Numbered from the stretch's first letter, positions 26,200 to 34,870 are shown. The stretch is 64,000 bases of DNA from Microcosmobacter mediterraneus (GCF_031846265.1 NZ_JAVRIA010000004.1:234844-298843); one strand, 5' to 3'. The notes: generated from the sequence alone by a model not told the origin. Numbers and translations are program-made.

Positions 26200-26233
26200 A
26201 ACTTGAGCTTTGGTTAAAAGCGAAAGTTGTTAC

Positions 26234-26389
26234 TACAGTTTCTTGAAAAAATTTATTCTAAAAAGTTTCTTCTACAATGTTAATGAAACCCGAAGGGTTC
26301 ACGAGCACCTATTTATTAAAATAGAGTGTGCGAGTAAACACTCTATTTGCGAAAGGGTAGAGGAGTGGAGGAAAATGTGTGTGGAATGA
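26234..26389 (+). repeat. V repeat B
   Basis: Same order of blocks as V repeat A. The hairpin here is gaaacccgaagggttc (26285-26300), a different sequence but again a stem closed by gaa. It ends 70 nt before the LuxR-type gene. Confidence 0.8.
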
Positions 26390-26458
26390 CTTATAAATCA
26401 AATTGTTAATTTAAATAATTTAGTATATTTTAGTGAAAGAAAGGATTATGCTTCCTGT

Positions 26459-27235
26459 ATGAGTGAAAAAACAAGAGATATATTTAAAATATTTGATGGG
26501 GCATCGCATGCTTTATCCAGAAAAGGAAGTAATGTAGATCAGACTAAGTTTAGCGATCTATTATCAAATTTGTACTCTCCAGGACCTTCCTTCCAATATA
26601 TTTTTGATTTTTCAATAAGAGAAATAATTTTTACCAGTAAGAGTATAAAAGGAGTTTTGGGTGAAAATCCAAACAAATTTACGGCTGAAGCTTTTATGTC
26701 TCGAATACATCCTAATGATATAGACCACTTTTTGCATTGTCAGGAACTTGGATTCTATTTTTTATTTACCTTCATAAATAAAAATGAACTACCAAATTAT
26801 AAAGTTTCCTATCAGTATAGGTATAAAGATTTTGATGGTACATACAAATTGTTTTTACACCAAGCAATTGCATCCTCATGGGATGATGATTTTAAAATGA
26901 CTTCTTCAATAGCAAATCATTCAAATATTAGTCATATTACTAATGTCAACAATAATAGAGTGTCATTTATAAATATTTCCGATGGCAAATCTTACTATGG
27001 AATTAGTAATATAGAAGATTTAAATAATTATCCCGAAAATAAAAAAATAATAAGTGTTAAAGAACTTGAAGTTTTGAATCTTATCGCAGAAGGATTTAAG
27101 TCAAAAGAGATTGCTCATTATTTAAACATTTCCATTAATACAGTTACAACACATAGACGTAATATCTTACAAAAAACCAACTTTAGTACAATTCCACAAG
27201 CTATAACTTTCTTTGTTCGAGAAGGTTTAATCTAA
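26459..27235 (+). CDS. PAS-like/LuxR-type helix-turn-helix regulator
   Basis: 258 residues. Residues about 40-145 look like a PAS_3 fold (FQYIFDFSIREIIFTSKSI, RIHPNDIDHFLHC, YRYKDFDGTYKLFLHQ). Residues about 198-258 are a LuxR/GerE DNA-binding domain: ISVKELEVLNLIAEGFKSKE, IAHYLNISINTVTTHRRNIL, typical of flavobacterial orphan regulators. No receiver domain or membrane segment is visible. It lies alone between repeat elements, with its own terminator 23 nt downstream. Target genes are unknown. Confidence 0.88.
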   Translation: MSEKTRDIFKIFDGASHALSRKGSNVDQTKFSDLLSNLYSPGPSFQYIFDFSIREIIFTSKSIKGVLGENPNKFTAEAFMSRIHPNDIDHFLHCQELGFYFLFTFINKNELPNYKVSYQYRYKDFDGTYKLFLHQAIASSWDDDFKMTSSIANHSNISHITNVNNNRVSFINISDGKSYYGISNIEDLNNYPENKKIISVKELEVLNLIAEGFKSKEIAHYLNISINTVTTHRRNILQKTNFSTIPQAITFFVREGLI

Positions 27236-27257
27236 AATATCGCTAAATAACAAGAGA

Positions 27258-27283
27258 AAATACTCAGTTTTGGGTATTTTTTT
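27258..27283 (+). terminator. Rho-independent terminator after the LuxR-type gene
   Basis: The stem aaatactc / gggtattt (one wobble) has a 6-nt loop and is followed by T's. Confidence 0.8.
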
Positions 27284-27342
27284 GCTTTCAAAATCTTCAT
27301 AAATTTATTCTAATAACATTAGTATAATAAAATAAACTAATT

Positions 27343-27789
27343 ATGAGTAAGATTTATAGTTTTCCGCCAAATTCAACCACAATAGAATTATGGGCTGATC
27401 AAACATTCAGAAGAGCAAAAAGAGTAGTTACTGGTCATTATGGTTCACATGTTATACATAATAGAGATGAATATCTACACGCAAATTGGGCCATTTACGC
27501 ATTCAGGATTCCGAAAGATGGTGAATATTGGATTCGCATACAATATGCATGTGATGGACCTCCTCATGGACCAAGACCTGTAAACATCAGTTCAGATTAT
27601 AATGGCTTTAATGTAATAAATGCTAATGCACTAGCAACGTCCACTGGTGGTTATAGTACAAAATATCAAAAATGGGAAACTGTTGGTACAGCCAGATATC
27701 TTGAAGGGGTTAGAACTTTAAGAATCCATAGAAGTAGACCATTTCCACACATCAGAAAAATAATTATAGAATACAAAAACCATCTATAA
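27343..27789 (+). CDS. Small jelly-roll-like (CBM6/35-type pattern) protein without signal peptide
   Basis: 148 residues. The pattern NWAIYAFRIPKDGEYWIRI, followed by an HxGPRPVNIS turn, KYQKWETVGTARYLEGVRT and LRIHRS, then a final KIIIEY strand, is that of beta-sandwich carbohydrate-binding modules of the CBM6/CBM35 type. It has no signal peptide and starts straight with the fold (MSKIYSFPPNSTTIELWADQ), so it appears to be cytosolic or released by another route. The V repeat C starts at its stop codon. Family assignment is by pattern only. Confidence 0.6.
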   Translation: MSKIYSFPPNSTTIELWADQTFRRAKRVVTGHYGSHVIHNRDEYLHANWAIYAFRIPKDGEYWIRIQYACDGPPHGPRPVNISSDYNGFNVINANALATSTGGYSTKYQKWETVGTARYLEGVRTLRIHRSRPFPHIRKIIIEYKNHL

Positions 27790-27986
27790 ATTTTTTCTTC
27801 TCAAAATGTTTCTCTACGATGTTAATGAACTGCGAAGCAATCACGAGCTACTATTTATTAAAATAGAGTGGGCGAGTAAATACTCTTTTTACGAAATCGA
27901 GGAACGAAGATTCATGAATACTTATTTATAAAAATAGAAACGAATGAATAAATGACGATAGGAGAGTAGTGGAATGTGTGTGGAAT
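27788..27986 (+). repeat. V repeat C
   Basis: Begins within the stop codon of the 27343 gene. It has the blocks gatgttaatga, hairpin gaactgcgaagcaatc (27827-27842), cacgagc, ctatttattaaaatagagtg and gcgagtaaa, and the 3' end ggaatgtgtgtggaatg. An extra 50-nt segment, including gattcatgaatac, is inserted before the end. Confidence 0.8.
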
Positions 27987-28185
27987 GAAATACTCTGGTA
28001 TAATAGCATGATTTTTTGTTGTAGTTTGTTTCTTGTTAAATTTAGTGTATATTTAATTTCTCCTAATTATTAGCAATAATAGCATATTTATTAGTCATCC
28101 ATATTGTTTGGCTTAATTTTGTCATAAGCCATATTGTATTGATTGCTATAAAACTCCAAGTATTACTAACTTAATAAATTTAAAT
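27987..28185. other. AT-rich upstream region of the DUF4403-like gene
   Basis: No ORF and no clear promoter box. It follows V repeat C and leads into ATG 28186. Together with the V repeat, the gene-free gap from 27790 is 396 nt. Confidence 0.4.
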
Positions 28186-29880
28186 ATGAAAAATTTCATT
28201 TCAAAATTGTTTCTTGTTTCATTCTTACTAATAATTGTAGGGTGTGAAAATATTAGTGAATTAAATAAAAAACCTATTAGAGAAGGACAATTATTTGATT
28301 ATGAAGCTCCAGAAAGCATTATTGGAGCAAGTTTTAATCTAAGTTTGGATGAAGTTGAAAAAGTAATTAACGAGTATTTTTCAGAGCCAATAACGGAAGA
28401 TTTTAATGGTGAATTTAGTGAAACTTATACGCTTAAAACTGGAGATCCTTTTTATCAACCAAACAAATGGAGTAAAACTAAAGACCCTCTTTATCAACCA
28501 AGCAAATGGATTGAGAAATGTGTAACTATTTTTGGAAAAAAGCATTGTGTTAAAACAAAAAACCCAACATATCATCCTAATAAATGGATAAAAACAAAAA
28601 ATCCTTCATATCATCCTAACCAATGGATTTATACTAGTGCTAGTGTAAATATTGGATATAAAGGAAAATATAAAATTGTCTTGAGTGATCGAGTAACTTT
28701 TGAAAATTTAGATGAGAATAAATTAAAAATAGACGTTCCTTTATCTATTGATGGGAGTGCCGGATTTAAAGGAGAATTAGCAAAAATTGGTTTGCTTGAA
28801 AAGAAAAATTTTGATGCTGATGTAACATTTTCTTTTGTAATTGATGTTTCTTTTAATAGTGATTGGTGTCCAGATGTTAAAGTGGTTTCGGATATAAATT
28901 GGTTAAAAGGTCCGCGGATTGAGATAATTGGTGATACTTGGTTGGACTTTAATTTAGTTGCCAAAATAGCTACTATTGGAATAGAACCAGAAGTAGAGAA
29001 GGCTTTAAATGATGTTATAGATTGTGAGTCAATCAAAAATCAACTTTCAAAAATACTGATTCCTTCATCAATTCCTGTAACTGAAGAACATGGAGGACTT
29101 TCGTTAAATATCAAGCCAATTGAGATTTACGAGCCAATTATCAGTTATCAAAATCGAGATATGAATTTATTGGTGGGTTCTAAATTAGCTATGGAGATTG
29201 GAAAAAGTGATCATGAACAGGAAGACTGGTCACTTCCAGAATTAACAAAATCGCCAAAAATCGAAAATATTATAGATGTTAACCTACCAATCTTTGTTGA
29301 ATATGAGGAACTTGAAAAAGCTATTAACTCAAAACGCACTGAATTAGAAACTGAGTTAAATTTAGCATTAGATAATTCTGATATTGTTGAGAAAATTGAA
29401 TTAAATAATTTTGAAATCTACCCAAGTAATGACCAAATAGTAATAGGAATTGATTTTGAAATAGATACGAATTTTTTTCCTGGACCAAAAGGACAAATAT
29501 ATCTTACTTCAAAACCAGCTATTTCAAAAAAACATGTTCTTTCTTTAACTGATGTTACTTTGAACGCTACTTTGGAAAATTCTTCTTATGAAATTATGCT
29601 GGGTATAATGAAAGAGTTTTTTGAATCAAAGATAGAAGAGTCATCAGTTGTTGACCTTTCTTCAAAAATTGCAAATGGCTCAGCAGAAACTATGATTAAA
29701 ATCCAAAATCAGCTTAACGAAATTAATGAACTTAAAATTACTATTCTAGATCCTGTTTTGGATTTGAGCGATGATATATCTAATCATGAGAATTATCTCA
29801 TTAAAAATGTGAGACTAAGAAGTGGTTTTAATGCAAAAGTCAATTTGCTAAATATTAATAAAGATTTATTATCTGAATAA
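28186..29880 (+). CDS. DUF4403-like lipoprotein with four 13-residue Trp repeats
   Basis: 564 residues, lipobox IVGC (Cys20). The overall plan fits DUF4403: an N-terminal half beginning SIIGASFNLSLDEVEKVINEY, and a second half with LPIFVEYEELEKAINSKRTEL, like tandem lipid-binding TULIP-type domains. An unusual insert at residues 85-152 holds four units: GDPFYQPNKWSKT (86), KDPLYQPSKWIEK (from about 98), NPTYHPNKWIKTK (126) and NPSYHPNQWIYTS (139). Units 2 and 3 are separated by a short loop with two Cys (CVTIFGKKHC). It is a single gene bounded by V repeat C and the truncated ORF at 29922. Family call moderate; repeat is directly seen. Confidence 0.7.
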   Translation: MKNFISKLFLVSFLLIIVGCENISELNKKPIREGQLFDYEAPESIIGASFNLSLDEVEKVINEYFSEPITEDFNGEFSETYTLKTGDPFYQPNKWSKTKDPLYQPSKWIEKCVTIFGKKHCVKTKNPTYHPNKWIKTKNPSYHPNQWIYTSASVNIGYKGKYKIVLSDRVTFENLDENKLKIDVPLSIDGSAGFKGELAKIGLLEKKNFDADVTFSFVIDVSFNSDWCPDVKVVSDINWLKGPRIEIIGDTWLDFNLVAKIATIGIEPEVEKALNDVIDCESIKNQLSKILIPSSIPVTEEHGGLSLNIKPIEIYEPIISYQNRDMNLLVGSKLAMEIGKSDHEQEDWSLPELTKSPKIENIIDVNLPIFVEYEELEKAINSKRTELETELNLALDNSDIVEKIELNNFEIYPSNDQIVIGIDFEIDTNFFPGPKGQIYLTSKPAISKKHVLSLTDVTLNATLENSSYEIMLGIMKEFFESKIEESSVVDLSSKIANGSAETMIKIQNQLNEINELKITILDPVLDLSDDISNHENYLIKNVRLRSGFNAKVNLLNINKDLLSE

Positions 29881-29921
29881 ATCTAGTCTATTTCATTAGG
29901 TTTTATAATAATAATAACCTT

Positions 29922-30026
29922 ATGCCAAAAGAAAATCAATCATTACCAGACTATGAATTTAGCCAAGAAGAATTATTGTTAAAACAAGAATTAATACATT
30001 CAAAAATATATATAGTTACATTTTAA
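29922..30026 (+). pseudogene. Truncated ORF cut by R element C
   Basis: 34 codons, MPKENQSLPDYEFSQEELLL and on to a stop at 30024-30026. The last codons lie inside R element C, whose left end starts at about 30007. It looks like the 5' remnant of a longer gene whose remainder was lost or displaced when the repeat arrived. It could also be a genuine 34-residue peptide; nothing supports that. Confidence 0.45.
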
Positions 30027-30290
30027 TTTCCTAAATGCTAATCGCTGAGAATCTCTTAAAAAATAAAATCTTGATAATTGTACAGAATATTCAAATTTAA
30101 CAAGACGTTCTATTTTACATAGTATATTATAGCTACACAATGATAAATGCAACTACGAAGCCACAATTAGCTTGTACATAATTACTATCGATATTAGTCT
30201 GAAGACATTATATCTGCAATTATGTCAAATATCGCCTAAAAGCGCTATTTCGCTAATTGTTATAAAATGTACTATAATTTATATTATGTA
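30007..30290 (+). repeat. R element C (near-copy of element B)
   Basis: Positions 30047-30278 match 25953-26185 with three substitutions and one 1-nt gap by my reading. The left arm tatatagttacattttaatt and right arm aaaatgtactataattt pair imperfectly. The outer acataacg/cgttatgt boxes of element B are degenerate here (attatgta at the right; none at the left). Confidence 0.8.
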
Positions 30291-30356
30291 AAATAGATAA
30301 TATTTGTTACTTCATAGTTTATTACACTGTTAGGGTCATTAAGGTATTTATATACT

Positions 30357-32012
30357 CTACCTTTTATTAGATAACTCTTTTATTTTATTGGCAGCTATTG
30401 TTGCTAAGACATTATCTGGATCAAGCTCTATAATAGTTTTATAGGATTGTATAGCTTCCTTTATTAACTCTAACGATTCCTGTGCATTAGCTAAGCTATA
30501 ATATGCACTTATAGATTTTGGATAAGTTTCTGTAACCATTTCAAAAATAAATAATGCAGATTTCCTTGCTTGTAAATCTCCACTTCCCATTAAACGATTT
30601 CCAGCTTGTAAGAACTCTTCTTCAAAATTTGAGTATTTATACTGTGGATTATTAACAATCTTTTTAGCATCTCGCTTTACCTCTTCAAATTTACCTTCGG
30701 TAAATAACTGCGTTAAATGTGCCATAGGATCTAAAATAAAATCAGAATCTTTATAATTTAAAACTGCTTCTAAAATGGGATCGTTATTGTTTTGGTACGA
30801 TTTAAAATCTAGTTCTACTGCTATATGCGGAATTGTCCATTCCTTATTTTCCCATTGCGGTTTATCTTGCCACCATGCAAAAGATAAATACACTGCTAAT
30901 TTAGAGCTTGGTAGTACTACCTTGCGCGTATCGCCATAAAAATTAAGGTTTTCTGCAGAAGGTTCACCAACAAAAATAACATTGGTATAATTACTAAATT
31001 CATTAATTAGATTTTGGCATGCCGAAAATGTTCGTCGGCCAATTATCACAAAGAGCTTTCCCTTTTTATTAAATTTTGATCCTATAAGACCAGTAATTAT
31101 GGGTTTGTTTAGGTAATTGTTACCACCACCATTGAGCCTTACATCTAGTACCAATTTTTCTACATCATTAAGGTCTGCAAAGTCAAAAACCGATTTATAA
31201 AAGGATTTAGTATCTATAGTTTTATCATTAGCAATCCGACTATGCCTAACATAGAGTGTTTTAGTAGCTTGTAAATGAGTAAAATAATACACTTTGTCTA
31301 ATTGTTCTAAATACAAGGGTTTCTCACCTTCTTGTCTTATGCTTTTCCAGTTCTCATCAGCTTTAGTAAAGCTGTACTCCACGGAATAATTATCATACGA
31401 TATAGGTAACAAAGTTTCAGTAATTAGCTTGCCGTTTTTTTCTACAGTAATAGTAATATTAGTTTTGTAAACCTTTATTACGCCTTGCGCAAAAAGAACA
31501 TTTGGTAGTAAAGCATATCGCAATCCATAAGCTTTAAAGAAACTATCATTCTCTGCAGGTACAACAGGTCTTATGAGGTCTAAAACTTCTGCTATAGCCA
31601 TATTTTCAATGCTAATAAGCTTCCCTCCTATGATAGATTGATAGTCTTTATGAGCGCCTTCAATATAAATACCATCGGAAAACTCATAAATATTAATGGG
31701 CAGTATTCCATCATCTGCTAATGCTCCAAATGGCAATTGCGTATGACCATATTCAAATAAAGACACGATTCTTGAGAACGCAACTGGTATTTCTTCTGGT
31801 TGCAAATTTGGAATTGCCTTGTACAACGCTTCTATTTCATCATTAAACTTAGCAGAAGTTACTTTTTTGAATAGGAAAGGATAATTGTCGTTAACTGTAT
31901 GCTGCAAGTATTTTAAATCGTTTTGCCATTGTTCTGAAGAGATTTGCTCTTGAGAAAGCGTTATATTTTGGATAAGAAAAAAAACAATTATACTTATTAA
32001 TTTTGTACGCAT
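30357..32012 (-). CDS. Secreted S41-family peptidase-like protein with TPR tail
   Basis: 551 residues with a signal peptide (cut near TLSQ). Residues about 22-290 are the N-terminal helical and PDZ-like region. Residues about 285-420 match the C-terminal-processing (S41) core: VEKLVLDVRLNGGGNNY, FVIIGRRTFSACQNL with the nucleophile candidate S330, then VIFVGEPSAENLNFYGD. Residues about 440-550 form tetratricopeptide repeats (SAYYSLANAQESLELIKEA). S41 proteases cleave C-termini of envelope proteins. The usual GGxTFSSAE reads GRRTFSACQ, still with Ser. Monocistronic on the minus strand. Confidence 0.82.
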   Translation of the reverse strand: MRTKLISIIVFFLIQNITLSQEQISSEQWQNDLKYLQHTVNDNYPFLFKKVTSAKFNDEIEALYKAIPNLQPEEIPVAFSRIVSLFEYGHTQLPFGALADDGILPINIYEFSDGIYIEGAHKDYQSIIGGKLISIENMAIAEVLDLIRPVVPAENDSFFKAYGLRYALLPNVLFAQGVIKVYKTNITITVEKNGKLITETLLPISYDNYSVEYSFTKADENWKSIRQEGEKPLYLEQLDKVYYFTHLQATKTLYVRHSRIANDKTIDTKSFYKSVFDFADLNDVEKLVLDVRLNGGGNNYLNKPIITGLIGSKFNKKGKLFVIIGRRTFSACQNLINEFSNYTNVIFVGEPSAENLNFYGDTRKVVLPSSKLAVYLSFAWWQDKPQWENKEWTIPHIAVELDFKSYQNNNDPILEAVLNYKDSDFILDPMAHLTQLFTEGKFEEVKRDAKKIVNNPQYKYSNFEEEFLQAGNRLMGSGDLQARKSALFIFEMVTETYPKSISAYYSLANAQESLELIKEAIQSYKTIIELDPDNVLATIAANKIKELSNKR

Positions 32013-32164
32013 AATAATATAATTAGCTTGAGAAATTTTGTTGTATTAAAGTTATGATTTTATTGGTAAAGCACCATAAAATGATGAGAATGTGTTAATA
32101 TGATATTAATCATTTAATAAAGCTTCAATTCTGTAGTATATTTATATAACTAAATATAACAATT

Positions 32165-32467
32165 ATGACTGTAAATTTTGAGTATCATAAAATTGCTTCT
32201 AGTGATCGATTGGAAGATTTCACAAAGAAAAAACTAGCAAAGCTTTTTGATCATAATCCTTTTATAATAAAGGCTACTGTATATTTTAAATCTGAAAATA
32301 CTGAATCTAGAGATTCAGGAATGATCTGTGGCATACAGCTTAGTGTGCCTGGTCCTCTTATTTTTACAGAATCGTCTAAATCTACATTTGAAGACGCTAT
32401 ACAACAATCCATAAAAGAGCTTAAACGACAATTAGAACGTAGAAAAGATAAGATGAAAACCCATTAG
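32165..32467 (+). CDS. Ribosome hibernation promoting factor (HPF/RaiA family)
   Basis: 100 residues, short form. The fold pattern is complete: MTVNFEYHKIASSDRLEDFT, KKLAKLFDH, the central strands IIKATVYFKSENTES and MICGIQLSVPGPLIFTESS, then a final basic helix FEDAIQQSIKELKRQLERRK. HPF binds the 30S decoding region and promotes dimer or idle ribosomes in stationary phase. It has its own terminator and an AT-rich upstream region with tatattta near -7. Confidence 0.92.
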   Translation: MTVNFEYHKIASSDRLEDFTKKKLAKLFDHNPFIIKATVYFKSENTESRDSGMICGIQLSVPGPLIFTESSKSTFEDAIQQSIKELKRQLERRKDKMKTH

Positions 32468-32504
32468 AAGAGTTTTACACTAAAACATCTGAATTAAAAT
32501 CAAG

Positions 32505-32534
32505 GCAATTAGTTAATATCTAATTGCTTTTTTT
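32505..32534 (+). terminator. Rho-independent terminator after hpf
   Basis: An 8-bp stem (gcaattag / ctaattgc) with a 7-nt loop is followed by seven T on the plus strand. Confidence 0.85.
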
Positions 32535-32551
32535 GTATTAGTAGTATTGTA

Positions 32552-33244
32552 TTAATCGGAAGTTGGCTTCTGATTTCTAAAAATAACTGTTGCTTTTTGG
32601 CCAGTCATTAAAGCCCATTCTTTAGAGGAAATGAGTTTTCCGTTATCGTCATATACTTCAAAATACGCTGTATTAGCACCTTGCGATCCTTGGTTTAAAG
32701 CTTTAAAATCTAAAACATTTTCACCATCAACTAAGTCGATTTTTACTCTTCTAAAATTGTTAGATAATCGTATTCTAGGTATAACGGTATTTTCATTTAA
32801 TAATATTTTGATGTAGTCGCCATCCTCAGCACCATAATCTCTGCAAATAATATTTACAAACTCTACCTTAACATCATATTCACCCAAAAATTGGTCAGAT
32901 AAGGTGTGAACAATAGCCTCAACATCAGCGGTTTGCTTATCTAAATTTTTCTGAAATAACTCCCCAGAATGCTTTAGTCTGTTACTATCAAACATTGAAA
33001 ACTCTTTCTTATTCTTATTAAAGTCTATTGTAGTTTTCTTAAAATTGATATTATCTATTTTGTTAACACCAACCTTCCCTCCTGTTTTGTCTTTAACTTC
33101 TTTTTTTAGGTCTGATTTTGTAGAGTCTTTCTTTTCTTTAACTTCTCTTGCAGGTATACGAATAGACTTCTTCTTTTTGCTATCTATTTGTGCAAAAAGT
33201 CCAAGACTTAAGAAAAGAAAACATAGAGTGATTGTAAATCTCAT
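32552..33244 (-). CDS. Secreted protein of unknown function, Lys-rich N-terminus
   Basis: About 230 residues from ATG 33244 (MRFTITLCFLFLSLGLFAQ, signal peptide); ATG 33253 would add three residues. Residues 22-60 are very rich in Lys/Asp, likely disordered. The C-terminal part (about 120-230) is beta-rich and Ig-like: YDVKVEFVNIICRDYGAEDG, DYIKILLNENTVIPRI, NTAYFEVYDDNGKLIS and KATVIFRNQ. I do not recognise the family. Monocistronic, convergent with hpf. Confidence 0.6.
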   Translation of the reverse strand: MRFTITLCFLFLSLGLFAQIDSKKKKSIRIPAREVKEKKDSTKSDLKKEVKDKTGGKVGVNKIDNINFKKTTIDFNKNKKEFSMFDSNRLKHSGELFQKNLDKQTADVEAIVHTLSDQFLGEYDVKVEFVNIICRDYGAEDGDYIKILLNENTVIPRIRLSNNFRRVKIDLVDGENVLDFKALNQGSQGANTAYFEVYDDNGKLISSKEWALMTGQKATVIFRNQKPTSD

Positions 33245-33358
33245 AGCAATCAATGACTTATAATCATATTAAAGATACAATTTTTGTCGTAATGAATTCA
33301 AAAACCATACCTAAATCAAAGAAAACGTATTTTTTATTGCATTGGTTTAAACAAAACG

Positions 33359-34870
33359 TTAAAACTTACCATTAAAACTAACACGCAGTTTTCTGTTGTA
33401 TTCTTCAAATAACCAATCTCTGTAGTTTTGCGTGCTGTTCATTATGCAATATGAGTATTGCTTTACACGATAGTAGATTTCGTCTCTTAACAATTTTGCT
33501 AAAGCTCTTGCTTCATAGACATCTTCACTATTTTCAATACAGATAATAGAATGTTGAGCTATAGAACGCTCAATGGTTTTCATTGATTTTTGACCAGATT
33601 TTATAACTTCCTTATAATTTTCTCTTACATCAAACTCTAAAGATTCTGATTTTTTAAATTTCTCTTTTAAAGCTGGTGGCATTACATAAACAAAATCACG
33701 TTCTATGGATTCGTCATCTCTAAGATTCTCTAAATACATATCTGGATATTTAAAGATATGTTGCCAATCAACATGCTGATTCCAAGGTCCGAAGCGCGCA
33801 AAATTGTTACCTAGATCTAAAACTTTGAATTTTGATTTATTATCCAAAATCCTAGAACCACGACCAATCATCTGAAAATATAATGTCAGAGATCTTGTTG
33901 CTCTATTGAGGATAATAGTTTCTACAGTAGGTTCATCAAAACCAGTGGTAAGTATGCTTACTGAGGTTAAAATACCATCAGGTGTGTTTTTAAACCAATT
34001 TAAAATATCTTTTCGCTCTTGTTTAGAGGCTGTGTTATCCAAATGCCTAATGTTGTAACCAGCTTTATCAAAAGAATAAAAAACTTCTTTAGAGGTATGG
34101 ATTCCATTATTAAAAATCAGTGTTTTTTTACCTTTACTAACCTCTTCATATGCATACATAAGTTTGCTGAGCATAAGTGAATTGGTATATAGTGCTTCTG
34201 AAGATTTTACTGTATAATCACCATTGATTCCAATTTTTAAAGTATTAAGCTCTACATCATAACTGTAAGTTTCAGCTTCAGCTAAAAATCCATTTTTAAT
34301 TAGCGTAGAAATATCATCACCAACAATCAATTTATCATAATGATCGTGCATTGGCAATTTTATATTAGAGCTCAATGGTGTTGCTGTTACACCAAGAATA
34401 AAGCAATGATCAAAAAATTTAAAAAGCTTTCTAAACGAATTATAATGCGCTTCGTCAATAATCACTAATCCAATATCTTTTAATTCTAATTGGTCGTCAT
34501 TAAGTCTATTGTTAAGGGTTTCTACCATAGCAACAAAACACTGATATTGGTCTTGATCTGGTAGTTCTTTTACCTTACTATTAATAACCTTATTATGCAC
34601 ATCGAAGCCCTCAAGCATTTTAGAGGTTTGTTTACATAGTTCTATACGATGAGTCAGAATAACAACCTTTTTTTGGTAATCTTTAATATAACGTCTAACG
34701 ATTTCAGAAAACACAACAGTTTTGCCTCCTCCTGTTGGTAACTGATATAATAGATTATAGTTATGAGGTGCATTTTCTAACACATCAAAAATGCGTTTAA
34801 GATCTGCTAACTGGTAGTCGTATAATCGTTTTCTACTGTCTTGTGAAATTATAGTGGTCTGATTGCTCAT
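33359..34870 (-). CDS. DEAH-box superfamily 2 helicase
   Basis: 503 residues. Motifs: Walker A LPTGGGKT (44-51), DEAH (139-142), motif III GVTATPL, and the C-terminal RecA-like half with TTGFDEPTVETIILNRAT and QMIGRGSRI (motif VI). This is the RadD/type III restriction-like superfamily 2 architecture without visible nuclease or methylase partners. It is expected to unwind or translocate on DNA or RNA at the cost of ATP. It is flanked by unrelated genes on both sides, so a restriction role is unlikely. Confidence 0.88.
   Translation of the reverse strand: MSNQTTIISQDSRKRLYDYQLADLKRIFDVLENAPHNYNLLYQLPTGGGKTVVFSEIVRRYIKDYQKKVVILTHRIELCKQTSKMLEGFDVHNKVINSKVKELPDQDQYQCFVAMVETLNNRLNDDQLELKDIGLVIIDEAHYNSFRKLFKFFDHCFILGVTATPLSSNIKLPMHDHYDKLIVGDDISTLIKNGFLAEAETYSYDVELNTLKIGINGDYTVKSSEALYTNSLMLSKLMYAYEEVSKGKKTLIFNNGIHTSKEVFYSFDKAGYNIRHLDNTASKQERKDILNWFKNTPDGILTSVSILTTGFDEPTVETIILNRATRSLTLYFQMIGRGSRILDNKSKFKVLDLGNNFARFGPWNQHVDWQHIFKYPDMYLENLRDDESIERDFVYVMPPALKEKFKKSESLEFDVRENYKEVIKSGQKSMKTIERSIAQHSIICIENSEDVYEARALAKLLRDEIYYRVKQYSYCIMNSTQNYRDWLFEEYNRKLRVSFNGKF

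Noticed and set aside
20056..30290. CRISPR array
   Set aside because: Repeats are long, unevenly spaced and in both orientations; no short repeat with regular spacers is present anywhere in the window.
20056..30290. Insertion sequence or group II intron
   Set aside because: No transposase, reverse transcriptase or maturase ORF lies in or near the repeats, and no target-site duplication was recognised at the R-element ends.
33359..34870. Helicase as part of a restriction or phage-defence system
   Set aside because: No methylase, nuclease or other defence gene adjoins it; neighbours are housekeeping genes.
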